Part shown: positions 34,531 through 48,690 of the stretch, one piece after another
Layout of the letters: each line of letters starts with the position of its first letter
Numbering within the stretch: the first letter of the stretch is position 1
Assembly: GCF_958295425.1 (NCBI RefSeq)
Contig: NC_081146.1
Location: 13,438,985 to 13,502,984 of the forward strand
Source: Solea solea
Lineage: Eukaryota; Chordata; Actinopteri; Pleuronectiformes; Soleidae
DNA length: 64,000 nt
Reading direction: 5' to 3'
Program-made: the position numbers and the translations under genes
The notes under the pieces: generated by a model
What the model was told of the DNA's origin: nothing
The model's input: the letters and a program-made list of their open reading frames with translations, nothing else
Database searches by the model: none

Positions 34531-37435
34531 TTAATTCACTTTAGCCATTGGGGCCTGAAATAGTCATTTTACCAGAAAAAGGTTCTGAAATCTCTTTGTG
34601 TGTGTGTGTGTGTGTGTGTGTGTCAGAGATCTTGAGTGTGTGTGTGCGTGTCTGTGCTTGCAGATGTGTCATGGATTTCACAGCATGTGGGCACGTGTAT
34701 GCCTGGATTCATTGCTATGTATTCCTTCGGTCATCAGAAGAGAACACTGATTGGATCCACCTCACTGTGGCATGTCAGAGTCACATTAACATGTGTCACT
34801 GCAAAAGAAACCGACTCGCCAGTGGGGCAAGTTTGCCTACACGTGTCTTTACATGACGTTACACACTGGTGGGATTAGGATCTAAATGTCTTACTCCGTG
34901 TCAAGTCTCACAGATTGGAAGATGCGTGTCCAGTGGATGGACCACAAGAATTTAAGATCAAGGCACTGATATTTATATAAGTATTATATTAAGTATTTCA
35001 TGCCATTAGCTAAATATTAACTCTAACATTTGACTTTAAACATGTAGTGTATAAGACCTAGAATACATTTAAGGGAGGTTTTAAATGGGCCAACAACAAA
35101 TAACCGTCACACTAGGCACATCACGATTTGTAACTATTGAAAGAAAAGGAAAGGCTATTTAGGGACCAACCTGACTGAATGTGTCTAACATTCTAACAAT
35201 CATACATGTTTTGGTAATTAGACCAATCTCAGACTGGAATATCTGAATGTGGACAAATGCTTGCTCGGCAATATGACTTCCCAGCTGACAGACAATAATA
35301 GAGGAAACAATTAAGTGGGTGAGCAAATAAGAAAATATACAAGATAATTATTGGTTCATTTACTTAATTAACCCAGGTAATCTGTCTTAATTGTTTGTAG
35401 TTAAGGTTTATGGGTTCTTGTCAAATCCATGGAGACGCTACTGCTATTGCTGGATGCCAGGACGCCATCATCTCCTGGCAATGGTATTTTTGTTCCGGGG
35501 GAGATTGGGTTGCTGATTTCAACAACAACCTCAGAAAAAGGATGTGAGGATGTGAGGGTTTCTCCCTCCCCTCAGTTGAGACAAGTAGTCTGAGACCTGT
35601 GCCAGAGAGGCTGGATCTTCCTCCTCCTTGTTCTTCCAAACGGAAGGCATCCCTCTAAAGGGCAGCTTATCATATAATTTACTCTGCATTATAATGTGCC
35701 CCATAAGATAAATCATTTTTATTTTTTATATTTATATTTTTTGGAGCATGCATATATGCTCCAAAGAGGATAAAACCCTTCAGGTTTAATGAGCCAATTG
35801 CCTTTCCTGTTAAACTACCCTAGGGTCAAACAAAGTTTTTGATTTCATGACTCATTAGGCTTCAACAAATGTTTTTTTGTTCTCATTTGAAAGCAAATGT
35901 TTATGTGGCATAGACAACACTGAAGGGGCTATAATCACATCAGGATCATCCCTCTTATACAGTTCTCTAAGGAACCTGATGGACTTTAAAGTGGTAGTAC
36001 GGCAAAAAGTTAGGCAAAGTGAAAGAGGTTAAGCAAAGTCATCGACTAATGCTGTTATTTTTGTTATGTTTGTGTTTTCTTGAAATGAGCTGTGAAAATG
36101 CAATGACATTGTCCCATATACCCTATATGCCTGCATTATTGCTTCACAGCATATTGTACAACAGATTCTGTGTTAATCCACTCACCATGGAAATGGCACA
36201 AATGCACCATTGTGTCAATTTTCCAAATGGAGCAATAAAAGGACCTTTGCCTTAACCACAAATATACCGTACACTCAAGCATAACATACTTTAAGTTACA
36301 GCTTTAAATATAATTCTTGCAATAAACAATAATTCCATGGTAACAGATCAGACAGGAGGCTGCAGACAAAAAGTCAAAAACAAAAGGTTAATCTACCAGG
36401 AAAATATGTCAGCAGTCGACTCTGACAACACCAGGACAGGAACCAAACACATTCATTGTACTCATACTTTTACTTAAATACCATTTTAACCGCTCTTTCT
36501 ACCCCTTGGAACTTCAGAGTTTCTCATTATCGAAGCACTGGAGGTTGTGTAACAGATACACGTCCCTTGTTACTGTAAGATAAAACTGATGAGTAACTTG
36601 AGTGATATTTAACAGGCTAACCCAAAACCAGATAGTCCATCCACAAATTGTTCTAAATGTAAGAATGAAAAAACTACAGTGTTTAATTTCTGATGCCTTT
36701 TTGATGAAGTCTACAGAGAGAAAACAAACCCCGAAAAAAAAAAAGGCAATAGAACGATTGTGCTTTAGTTTCCGTAACTTGCATTTTCAACCCGGCTTAT
36801 TTAACCTGCTGCTCATTGTAGTTTGTGTGATTTTTTTTTTTGAATCACTTGATTCATGAGTGACATGGATGAGATGACTTCAATAACATGGCCTGACAAA
36901 CAATCTGTTTACACTTCCAATAGTAACAGGACAAGATTGTCCTCGCTCAAGTATCCCTCTGTCAGTGGGGTGAAAATGAAATATTCCGCCTCCGTTTTAT
37001 TATACCCCTCTACTTAACCCTCTTCATTTTTTTTGCCGCCTCTGCCATGATATCCACTCGATGAATAGTTTCACCTGTGAAACTTTGTCGCTTCTTTTAA
37101 TTTGTTTGTAGTTGTTTTTGGGACATGGACCCGAAACCAGAGGTTACATAGTGCCAATGTAGGTGATGCAGATGTGTGACACTCACCCTGTTATGAGTTG
37201 ATGTACCATCAAAATGATCTTGCGGGACATTATTTGGCGGTTTAAACCCTACATCGTGTCACTTTTAAACTCACACATAGTCACATTTTCCCCGAGTGTC
37301 TTTACGGGTAATTTATACTCACTTTTCTATTGCCATGAGATTATAACTGTGTCACTCAGCACTGGCTATGCAGAGCTGGTGTAACTGGAAGCATGATAGA
37401 AAAGGACAACTGAAGTGTTCACACTCGATCTCACA

Positions 37436-37439
37436 CAGA

Positions 37440-37491
<52 letters not shown>
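37436..37491 (+). repeat. (AC)n microsatellite
   Basis: About twenty-five perfect AC units. Confidence 0.95.
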
Positions 37492-37492
<1 letters not shown>

Positions 37493-40400
37493 CAGCCAGG
37501 CTGTTAAAGTGATATCAGCAGAGGCTGACTGGATTAGCATATCTGGGGGAGATAAAGAAGCACACTATGGTTACTTAACTTTGGCTTAATTTCCCCATCT
37601 GCCTCTATCTCTTGCTCCTGCTGTCTGGCTGCCTTTGTCATTCCGTCTTTCTGTATTACTGAATGGGTTTTTATTCTTTCCAGGGCTCATTCTGTCTCAC
37701 TTTATTAGTAATTGTCTTAGTGTCTGTCTCTCTCGGTGTCTCGCTGTGTGTCGTTCTGTTCTAGTCCTTGCAAATCAAGGACATCTATTGAAAAGTAAAT
37801 GTACCTTTTAAGACGGATCATCCGCAAACAACATAAACCCAATATATGCTGTGAGCGTATACGAACCACCACACATGCAGATACATAGACACATGCACAA
37901 CCACACACAGATACAGTGATAAATAAAGTTTATCCACACTCCAGAAATGTCATGGGTATATACATGAGATAGAGAATAATGACATTTTATTCCGTTTTTT
38001 TGGGGGGAATTTTGGATTATCCTGATAAGGATGAGATGGAAAAATGTTGCATGGTGCCTACCCAGCATATCAGCATGGCTTAAATGGGATATTTCTTACT
38101 CTCCCAGTTTCCATGCATGTTTAAAGTAGAAATTGCTTTCCTGAGATTATATATGTGCATTTTATATGCATTTTCTGAGCCGTGCAGTTTGGTTTATTCT
38201 GTACACAGTTTGTGTATCAGTGAAATATAACAGTTATTTTTTTAGTGGTGATCAAAAGCCCCATCATGTTTTTTTTTCCACACTGATGTGACATTGCACT
38301 TCAACCTATTATTTGTTAAAAGTGTGACGGCGTCGTGTATCAGGAAAAAAAAATGGTTTTAATTGTTTAAAAAGGCTCCAGGTTTAGAAGTTACTGGTTG
38401 TGAATAAGTGTGCCCATCTTTACTGTGTAATGGCCAGTTTGTGTGTCATTTCGAAGGTCGTTAAATGAATTCACATCCATCATAGCTTAATACAATTTTG
38501 GTATTTGGGCGTCCGAGTCAAAGTAGAGTTAACCTTCCCTGATTGTCTGATTTGAGCTGACATTGCTCTGTCTTAGTGCTGGACATAACCAATCACCAAT
38601 GATAATGAAATCAGGCCACAATACATTCCACAATTTCACCCCGTGTACGACCCGACCTAACAGTGCTACATGGGCATGAATGTTCCATCTGAATCAATTG
38701 CAGTTCAAAATGTCACAGCCATACATAATCATGAGCCCGACACAGTCGCGATGGTTAAGAAACCAGCTGCGGCGAAACCTTTTTTTTTTTTTCCGAGTAA
38801 GTTGCCATTTCATTTGTCACAACCTAATGGTGCTATTAGCGAACATTGCCATTTGCTGTCCCGCAGAGTGAATTCATGCAAATGGCTGTTCATCCCAAAA
38901 GGGTGGACACAGTGTATGGCACTAATATAAACATATACAATACTTGTATACTTAGATATGTGTATAGCCGTTCATCTGTGCTGCTGTTTAGGCATAATGA
39001 TAATTTATTTGGTTCACTGTCACCTGTCAGCGTAATTGAGATTTGCTTGCTACTGACCACCCATATTGTCTTCCTCACTGAGTCCCAGGGGTAAAATAGT
39101 GACGGCGGATGCTGCTGGATATAGTAATTCAAATTGACACTTAGGACAGGTGTACAAGCATGTTTTGCACATACATACACGAATGTGTATCCAGGCACAG
39201 TTTAATGACTACAGCTCTGGGAATGATGCAATAATTTTGCTTGATGGCTGCAGAATAAAATATACATGCATGCAAACATGATTATAACAACAATAATGTA
39301 CACATACACACCAGTGCACATGATGAGGAGAACAAGTTCAATAAATCAGTTGGACAGGTGCACAGTAACATAAATAGACATGTTTTATGCAAATGGTTTA
39401 AAAAAACAAAAATGCATTTTATCCACTGTCACGTGTACTCATGCAATATAAACACGGCTACTTCCATGGCAACAAGGGGAAGTTGTTGCAGGCAATCTAA
39501 AATGATCTATCAATGATTTCAACAATGATGTAATTGCCAGTAAAGTAAATGCAAAAAAAAAAAAAGAAAACACAGAGAAAAGGCTTAAGTGCTCCTTTCT
39601 TTGTGGAATCATTCTTGAAGTCAATTTGAAATTATCTTTAATAGTGGATAAATATGCTTATACGCCAGTGCAGCTGCACATGCCTTACTTCCACTCACAT
39701 TCAAAACCTGTTTTATCTTTTCTCTATCTCGTGCTGTTCTTGACCCTTTTTGTCTTCCGTCTGTCCACTTTCCAAGATGCCATATCTTTCTTGTCTCTAT
39801 CTCCCCCTTTGTATTGCCTTGCCTCTTTCTCTAATTTACCTCAATAACCGATCCCCCACATGCCTCAGATAATAAGATACTCCCACTGGCCTGCGAGACT
39901 CATTCCCCCAGCATCTATCACTCCCAGAGTCACATTACTGCCCTTTACAAGCACTAGAATGTTTTTCTCCTTAATTGTAGCTGTATACATACCTCACCAA
40001 CCAGTAATAATAAATGGTCCTGTTCTCCATTAAGGCCATTAGGGAACTCACACTGAGAGTAGCATGCCGCCCACAGTGAGGAGGGCTTGTTTGAAGTTGG
40101 ATGTTGTAGCCAAGGAGGGGAAGAATGTCCAGCATTGTGAAAACACATGTTAACACCTTCCGTTTCTTGAATAGACGGGTGCTGCAGAGAAGGTCTCAGT
40201 TCCTCTTTTGCGCTGTCTCTCCTTTTACTCTGTTCAGACACAGACACAAGTAAATACAAACACCAGGTAGGACAGGCAAGGAGCAAAAAGAAAGACTGAG
40301 GCTCCAGGGATTTAGCAACATTATGTGTCGGCAGCCAGATGTCTCAGACGGTGAGCCAATTTTTTATCCAAGAAAATTACTCTCCCCAGATAGGCCAGAA

Positions 40401-40917
40401 GATGGCAGTATATTCCCATTATATTGCTAAAACCATGCCTTTATAATGTACAGAAATGTAGTAACAAACACAGGATTCTTCACAAAAACACTGTGTATTA
40501 AATGCACGATAAGTCTTAAATGATAAGGGAGAGAGAGGGTGACTTTTTCTCTTGTTTGGCATCTTGGATGTTGGCAATTTTACTGACGTGTCTGAAAATG
40601 TAGTGCTTGATCCTCGTAGGTAGTGTTGCATTTCAGAGTTTTTGGTTGCAACTTTATTTACTTACATACAGTCAACAGTTGTACTTTAAATTTGAAAACA
40701 CACAGCTGAGTGCCTCTGTAATTTTCTGTTTGGGGTGCTATGGTGCGTGCAATTGCTCATCGTTCCTGTCTCTGTAACTCGTGCTCATGTGTTTGATGTG
40801 GTTTTATGAATGAAGTTGATACATGTAGCCACAGTAGTAGTAGGCTGCAGGATCTGAAAGACGAGCTGTCTGACTTAAGTGTGATGTCACTTTTGTCTTT
40901 TTGATCACGCTTGTGCT

Positions 40918-41443
40918 TAGAGCTGCAACAAGTAATTGATCAGTCAATAATAATCTAATTCTATTACTTAATTTATGTACAACTATTTTGATAATCGATT
41001 AATCGATTTGAGGGTTTTTTAATGATTAAAACAGTTTTTTTGTTTTGGTCTCTTTGCTCCAATATAACAAATAAATAATTGAAACTGAATAATTGTGTTC
41101 TGTTCACAGACAAGGCATGATGTGACATCATCTTCATGTTGACGTCTGGAAACACTGATAAATAGATTATTCTGTCGATTATTTTCCTGATTTATAGAGG
41201 ATTTGTTTGGTCCATAAAGTGTCAGAAAGTTTTGATTGGTGTTTCCCAAACCTCAAAGTGATGAGGATCTCAGATGACTTAGTTCGTCCACAAAACCAAC
41301 ATTCGTCAGTTTGAATGATTTCTTTGTCAAATGGAGCAATGGAAACAGAACATATTCACATTGAAGCAGCTGAAGAATCTGAAAGCTTGTTTAAATAGAA
41401 AGAAAAAACAAATGAATAATCGATTAATCAAGTTGTAGCTCTA
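40918..41443. mobile_element. 526-bp non-autonomous element with terminal inverted repeats
   Basis: The left end TAGAGCTGCAACAAGTAATT and the right end ATTAATCAAGTTGTAGCTCTA (20 of its bases shown here as AATTAATC-type core) are inverted copies over about 12 bases with one mismatch. Both ends carry inner ATCGATTAATCG motifs. There is no open frame of note. It belongs to the abundant fish class of 'agggctgcaac...' elements with inverted ends, which I take to be a MITE-like DNA transposon. Target-site duplication was not clear. Confidence 0.7.
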
Positions 41444-43799
41444 GTTTTGCGCCTAGATTTCTTTCTGTTTGAGGTAGTAATTACTGCCACTGATCCAGCC
41501 GTTTTGATGATGACTTTTTGTTGATTCTGTGTTTTTATGAATGAAAGTACAACCCCAGTATATTCTGTGTGTAATCTCAAGGGTCAGTTTTTGACACTGT
41601 AACTTGCGTTTTTGGCTAATAACCCAACATACAAGATAAATGCAGCTTTAAAACTTGGAAAAACTTCCCAGTTTTGGAACTGGATTACATTTTCCTTACT
41701 TAATATTCTGTATTAATTTAACAATGCTAGTTTTGTTTTTCCTTTTCAATTAATTTCCAATTTAAGAAAACAAAACAAAAATCTTTTGCAACTAGAGTAG
41801 ACTCTACTTAAGTCAAAATCATATTACTTGGTGTTGTGTCGTTGTCCTTCTCTCTAACAACACCCCCACTTTCTTTATAGATTGATACCATGTGTTACAC
41901 TAAGACATTTCATCTCTTTTTCAGCAGTCTGCTGTCATGTCTGTCGCTATATGTGCCTGATACCAACAGGGCAATTTACAGATGGCGACACGAGAAGCGG
42001 ACAAGGAAATCATTACAGACAGATTCATAAATATTGGCTGCTCAGTTTCTTTTAATGGTCAGGAGTCAGAAGTTTAAGGTATGGGAGTCCTGGAGCTAAA
42101 AGACTCAAGGATAGATCAATGTCAGTCGTCAGGGGGAATGAAAGCCAGTCTGGTGGAAAGAAAGGAAAGAAGCAAGGAGCTTCAGGCACTGAAAAGTCAT
42201 ATCATAGAGTCGTCAGGGTGGGCTATGGTGGTTTCAAATCATGAATTCTTTAATGTACTAAGTCCAAATGGTCCCTTGCGCCCCCACAGTGCCTTTCCTA
42301 GCAGTCTGAAAATAATTGAGGACCCGAGTTGAGAGCAAAGGGGAGGGGTTTGTAAAGCCAGGGTGTGAGGATGCAGGATAGGGAGAAGAGGACGGACGAG
42401 GGAGAGTGGAAGAATAAATAACTGACAGACAAAGATGGAGTCTCTGCTCATTACAAAAATTACCTTACCTCTATATTACACGGCTCTCTTGTGAGTTAGG
42501 GTCCTGTCATTTGTTTGGTCCACCGGCCTCTGTATTACTCACACTGATGATAAAGCACTGGTGGAAGGTGGAATGTAATCTAGTATCATTTCAGGGAATG
42601 GACCTCAAAGGAATACTTCTTTCATCCGAGGTCATTAATTGCAACGTCCAATCGCGTCCCTCGTAGATCAATACCACAGTCCCCGGCTAAAAATGAAGGC
42701 ATGAAAAGTGATGCTGCAGTATAAAACGTGATGGTTCAGTCAGGGCATGCTCCCTCTCAGCAAGTTTACCGCTGGTCGGGTCAGTGAGTTGGTGTTGTGT
42801 GGCCTTTCAGATCATCAGAGGAGCTGATGTAGAGGTTTGCTTGCTTAGGCTGTGATTAAGGCCACGAAACTGCTTGCATGTAAAGTCCAGTCAAGCTTAC
42901 GCTGGAAACTGTTTTTTTTTTTTGTGAATGTTACATTTTTTTTACTTCTGATTTACAGCTGCCTTGGAGGATCAGATTTAGGAATGAATGTCCCAAACCG
43001 AGTGTAAGGGTGATTGTGTAATCATGAAAACTGCTGTAGGGCTGCCGCAGTAAAACAAGCATTCTAAAACCCAAGGTTAAAAGCATTGCTCTGGGCAGCA
43101 ATCCCCGCTCAACGCTGTTTGGGAACCTTGATAATTGCCTTTCCTGGTTTCTCAGTTCAGTGAGTACTGGCCACTAACTCTCTTAGCTGGTTGGGTGTTC
43201 ATTAGAAGTCCTTATTCAGTAGTTAGAAGGGATATGAGTTTTCAGCCAGCCCATTAAAGGCCAAATGTCACCAATTTAACTGTGTGCAAGGCTCATAAAA
43301 GAAGTCATGCATGCTATTGATGTTCAGTGCCTTTCCATTCTTCATAACGAGCTGTCTGCACAGAACTGCAGTGTGTAGAATGGATTTCTCTGACTTTAAA
43401 TGGACAGATAATGAGCATGACTATGCCATTACATTTCTTAGTCTGTCTTCTATAGATATAGAATTATTTTAACCTTTGTTTGTCTAATTTACAGTCAATT
43501 TATCTTTTCGGAAGTGTAACCGTTATCCTACTGCAACCTCTACATTTTTTCTACGCTGAATATATTACATTTTTTTTAATTTAATTGTGTTTCATCTTTA
43601 TAATCACAGAATTTACACTCATTTCATCACATTATTAGGTCTGTGTAATTTGATTAAGACTAATAGTCAACAGCCATGTAAAGACGTGTCCTTCCTTTAC
43701 ATGTTCCGTGTTTGCTGAGATTTGCATACGCAGGTCAGTTCCCACATTCCAAGTTCCACTTCTAGAAGTCGTCCTACACTTGACGCATGCGGTCTACAT
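41444..43799. other. Intergenic DNA, nothing recognised
   Basis: Unique, moderately A/T-rich sequence with short T runs near 42910 and 43570. No gene or element could be supported. Confidence 0.5.
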
Positions 43800-44720
43800 T
43801 AGGCCGCTTCAAGTAGCGGTCCGGGGGCTGCAAACGGCCCTTTTTAATTTTCCTACGGCTCGCGAAACTCTGTTTAAATTAAGATGACCTTATGACTTAA
43901 CTCATCTCGGAGCTGTTTCATCAAGAGCAACAGAGTTTCAACGGCTCTCACCTGATTTGGGTACGTCTGAATGTTACGTCATGCATGCGACATGGGGCTG
44001 GGCTGTGATTGGCTGCAACAGGATTCTGTCATACTGGTTTTTGCTCTCTCTTCATGGGCGGGATAGGGGACAGACACTTATGTTAGCGGAAACTAAACTG
44101 AGAAAGTAAATGGCAATGTCGTTCTCCAAGCTAAAGTGACGCAAAGTTGACTTTGGAAATTGTCAGTTCTAGAGTGAATGGACAGAGAAATATTTATGTA
44201 CTTTACCAGCAAGTACAAGCACCAAACCAGTGTGTTTATAGTGCAATGACTGCATTTCTGTGCTAAGAGAGTACCACTTGAAGAGACACTACAAATCAAG
44301 CCATGGCTTGTTTTCTGCCAATTTTACTGAGGGCACGGAGGAGAAGAGGAGGATGGTACAGCAGGTACTATTAGCATCATTTAAACACAGCCAAGTGGCT
44401 CTTGGTTGCTGTTGAGCAGCGATAGAATCCCTTGTGTCGCCTGGATGTAAACTTGACAGAAGAGGCCCTTTACGGAGGCAGAGATTGTGAAAGATTGCAC
44501 GGTTAGCTGACATTGATGAGGTGGTGGGAAGTAAAGGACAGTGTCATTGCTGCAATTAAGAAGGTGCCCCTCTCAGATACAACACATTTTTGCAGAGTGG
44601 AACTGCTTGCAAAGGATGTCTCAGATGAAGCTTTAGGACAACCCTCACAAAGCCAACGTCTTGTCAATCGCCGTGTAATTTCTCTCACAGATGCTTCACA
44701 GGCTCAAAATAGCTGATGTT
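43800..44720 (+). pseudogene. Broken BED-finger/hAT-type transposase remnant
   Basis: An ATG at 44110 opens MAMSFSKLK, after which the frame is interrupted by stops yet keeps recognisable text: RKVDFGNCQF, SEWTEKYLCTLPAS, a CxxC pair (CLxCNDC) and HLKRHYKSSHGLF. This is the layout of a BED-type zinc finger as in ZBED5, GTF2IRD2 and related hAT-derived proteins. A second frame at 44513-44716 has VKDSVIAAIKKVPLSDTTHF and RVELLAKDVSDEAL, the segment that follows in that family, and then ends. At least four in-frame stops and a loss of sequence between the parts show it is dead. Upstream, GGTCCGGGGGCTGCAAACGG may be part of the element's 5' end. Confidence 0.7.
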
Positions 44721-47700
44721 TTGAAGACATGCAATGCTCAATGCCCAATTAGTGATGATCGCCATAATGCTCAATTAGTGATGATCTTGTGCCTGATTCC
44801 AAATTGTTTTTGATAGATAGTATTATGAACGGACATGCTGTTCGTCTGATTGTTTTTGAATTCTGTTTCACTATATTATATACCATATTCTTATTCTATC
44901 AAAAGCACCTCCTTTCTAATTTTTTTAACGGGTCTAAATGTTCGTGATGTAGGTGTGTGATGCCATCTTTGATCAAATTCAAACATTACTGGTCAGTTTT
45001 AGTTTGTTCAAATGTCTTTAACTGTTGGGACTTTTTGTTTGACATTTTTTTAAGCAGTATTATGAACAGGCTCATTAACTGTTGGTCTGCACGGCACGAT
45101 TTGAATCATTTTGCATTTAGCAGTTCGGGACCTGATTTAAAAGCTCCAATTGCTGTTGAGGATATTACAAACCATTTACTATAATATTTTTTTTTTACAT
45201 TTTTGGACATGTATCTGTGTCCTACAGTCTGGACTTGATTATAATGCCAGATTAAATTGAAAGACAGGATATACATATGGCAAATTTTTAGTCCTTTAGC
45301 CAGTAGTGGACATGATTCTATGTAGCCCTATGTAGGTTAGGGTATGTGAGTACCATCAAGGACATGGGTGAATGACATCCTTTTCACACAGCCTACAACT
45401 GAGCTCAGTGAACTTACGGAAGCAGAAATTGTCCTTCAGTGTCTCTNNNNNNNNNNNNNNNNNNNNNNNNNNNNNNNNNNNNNNNNNNNNNNNNNNNNNN
45501 NNNNNNNNNNNNNNNNNNNNNNNNNNNNNNNNNNNNNNNNNNNNNNNNNNNNNNNNNNNNNNNNNNNNNNNNNNNNNNNNNNNNNNNNNNNNNNNNNNNN
45601 NNNNNNNNNNNNNNNNNNNNNNNNNNNNNNNNNNNNNNNNNNNNNNAAAACACACAGAATTTGACAACCGCCCTCTTCAGACACCAAATAATCTTTCAAG
45701 ATTGTGTTGGGAGAGGAGGTGTCACTAATATAAATGTCGATATTGCTGTACCTGAGGCATTTTTTTTTGAAAAATCACAAGACATTTAAACGTTGCAATG
45801 TCTTGAATTACGCTTCGCTCTGAAGGAATAAACAGGCAGAAGTTTCTGCCGTATGAATAATTGCTGCAATTCACTCCCCTTTGAGTCAATCTCATGTGTG
45901 AAGTCAGCGCTGTTAATTAGACCTGTTTTCATGTTCAGGGAACCAGCTGAGCCTGCCTCTTTCTCTTTCGCTCCCTCTCTCAATCTCTTCCTCTCTCTAG
46001 CATTTGTACTTAATTACTGAGGGACTGCTGTCTGCACCAGCGAGGCATAACAAAGAGATGTAATGCCATTAGCAAGCACAAAAAAAGGAGAGAAATTTAA
46101 TCATTTCTTTGATTCCCAAGTCTTAAGAGAGTAGAATGGTTAAGATACACTTTTTTTTTTTTTTTTTTTTTTACTGGCTGTAATTTTTCCTTATGTCCAC
46201 TATTCTAATTGGTGATTACATTTCTGGAACATGTTTTGTGTGATTTTTTTTGTATAACATGTTGCTGTAAGTGAATGATACAATAAAACAAGGTTTAAAC
46301 AGAGTAAATAATAACAAAAAAATATGTATACTGTTAATGGACAGACATATGTCTTTTGTCCTAGAAAAAAATATAAACAAGGGGTCTGTAGCACTCAATA
46401 GCATGTGTAGCAGGATTTAGAGTTGAGAATGGAGTGTGCACAGTGATTAACAGGAGTGCTTATTGGTGCATCGACGTTCAGTAAATGTTGGAAAATTAAG
46501 TGGCTGATTTTTTACTATAGTGATGACTGTTTTGGGGTGGGGTCGGGGCACTAATGTCCAAAAGGTCTGCTTTATGATATGTATGATCACTAATAGGTGA
46601 GAGTAATGTTGTATAATGATGTAAGTGAAATATGCAAAGTAGAAAGCTTGACATGAGGTTCACAATGACACCTGCTGGGTGTTGAAAATTGGATTCACAC
46701 CACAGTGGTTAGTTCCATTTGCTGTTAAAAGAGCAGCGCGGATATCAAATGGTCTCCGCGCTGCGTGTGCATGCGCGTACACACGGATACACTGACACAC
46801 TCACACACAGTGTGGGAGGAGCTTTACAGGTTTTGACACTTTTGATTGCATTTCACACCGCAGAAGTCCTAAGGACATGTAACGTGGAAATTATCCATTG
46901 ATTACAGGCCCATGCCCTGGGTTCTATTTGTAGTGAATTGAATCAGCCATAGCTTAGCTATGCTCTGCAATACCTGCGTTTATGAAAGAATTTAATGCAG
47001 CCATAACAGCTCGAACAGCAAACGCAGAGGCGATCATGTAGTTTGGAGCCATAGCAGTTCCCAAAGGTAAATGGCAATGCTCTGATTTTGTTGATTGCAG
47101 TAAATGCATTGATTTTTCTAAAAGATGATTGTTTTCTTTATTACATCTTGGTAGCTTCATTTGATTTAATACAGTTAAGGACACAGATTGGACCTGGCAT
47201 GTGTCATTATTACACCTTACACAACAGTCTGTGCTGTGAAATTGAAACACAAATACTTGGCAGTTTATTATGTTTGCTGTTGTATGTAAACCTAAGATTG
47301 CCCTCCGTGAACTGTGGGTCAATATTTTTATTACATTTTAAAAGCTCATCAGGATAAAAATGTGTAAAAAGTGGTAGATTATTGCAAACAGTTATTTAGT
47401 TTTTTTTCCAGAGTGAAAGTTGAAGAAACCACTTCTTTATGGTTTAAATGCCTTCCAGCCCCAATTTTAAGCTTTAGTTGTAGCATCATTATTATCGCTG
47501 GCTTTTGCTCGGTTGGATTTGCTTATTTTCTGCAGTTGTTCAGTGTGAAAAGCAACGAGCAGGTGGTGAGGATACTCGGAGGGTCCCAGCTGAGCACTGT
47601 TGGAGTTTGTCCAGGGTGAGAAGGTCACCTCAATGCTAATGCGTGTTGTGGGGGGCTTATTAACACTCCACCTGTGGACTCTAAACAGGAATTCTATGGT

Positions 47701-48349
47701 TAGCTTTCTGCACTCACATCACCAACAAGAAACCAGCGTAAATTTGGAGGTAGGGTGATGGATAAGAACTTCCTACCATATGCTCTATTATTGCAACTCT
47801 GTCAGAGGCATGAACATTTTGATTAAATGTGAGCCTAAAATGGTTAATTAGTCTACTTCAGTGTCACCACCTTACACTAAAATGCAATTATCCACAAGTA
47901 TTTCATTTGGTTGCTGATGTGGGTGTATATTGTAAAGCTATACATGAGTGAACAACAGGGTAAGCCCCCTGGGCCTCCAGTCAGGACTCTAGGTCAAGAA
48001 AGTTTAGCTAATTACCAGTGAATGTTGGACTGTCAGTGTTTACGCACCTGCTGGTGTTTTTCTTGAACAGAACAAAGATTTTGGAAGTGTATTGGTTTAG
48101 CTGTTTTCTGAGCACATAGCTGTCTTTTGAACAAGTCACGGCTCTGTCGTCTTTATATCAGGATCTTAAACACACACTGGGGCAGATGTCAAGTGAATGT
48201 GAGAGGACCCTCACATTGTTGTTGCTCATTGTCCACGGCCATTCACTAGTTCTTTGTTGAATTATGTGCGAGTAGTCGGGTGATAAGTTGAGGTAACCTT
48301 GGATCTTCTGCATGAGTTGAGCGTAATGCAGAGCTTATACGATCCATAG
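44721..48349. other. Intergenic DNA around an assembly gap
   Basis: No gene is supported. The span contains the N gap, a 22-base T run near 46151-46172, and a mixed block at 46980-47080 that reads as open protein-like sequence on the minus strand but lacks a convincing acceptor. Confidence 0.5.
45447..45646. other. Assembly gap (200 N)
   Basis: A run of exactly 200 unknown bases. A round-number length suggests a placeholder gap rather than a measured one. Any reading frame crossing it is meaningless. Confidence 0.99.
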
Positions 48350-48379
48350 GATGGCAGTTGCAGATCTCTTTTTGTATGC

Positions 48380-48690
48380 TTTATGTTGCAACCTGTATGG
48401 GCCTTTCTGCATGACGTTTGTATGTTCTCCCCGTGTGTTTGTGGGTTTTCTCTGGGTTCTCAGGTGTCCTCCCACAGTTCAAAATCATGCAGATTTGGGG
48501 ATAAAGCAAATTGGACACTCTGTACTGACTGTAGGTGTGAGTGTGAGAGTTTTTTGTCTCTGTGTCTCTATGATGGACTGGGCAACTCACTTTTTCGCCC
48601 CTATGTCAGCTGGGATTGGCGCCAGCGCACCCCCAGCAACCCTCATGTGGAAGATAAAGCAGTAGAAGATGAATGAATGAATGAATGTCT
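48380..48690 (+). mobile_element. Dispersed retroelement-like 3' end, plus orientation
   Basis: The phrases GTATGTTCTCCCCGTGTGTT, GTGGGTTTTCTCTGGGTTCT, ATGTCAGCTGGGATTGGCGC and AAGATAAAGCAGTAGAAGAT, followed by a (GAAT)n tail, are the hallmark of a very common fish repeat. The tetranucleotide tail indicates target-primed insertion. The family (possibly L2/Maui-like or a SINE sharing its tail) is not assigned. Confidence 0.7.

Larger units (their letters stand above)
30590..40917. other. Gene-poor intergenic DNA
   Basis: No coding exon, RNA gene or named element is supported. Microsatellites lie at 33104-33145 (TG), 33327-33352 (AC), 34599-34622 (GT) and 37436-37491 (AC). There is a purine-rich block at 34340-34530. 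Mixed, repeat-free blocks (for example 35760-35870) could be regulatory, but sequence alone does not show it. Confidence 0.5.

Noticed and set aside
45356..45789. Open frames through 45447-45646
   Set aside because: They cross 200 unknown bases.
46954..47322. Minus-strand frame with MAPNYMIASAFAVRAVMAAL
   Set aside because: Looks protein-like over about 35 residues but has no acceptor, no further exons and no recognised family.
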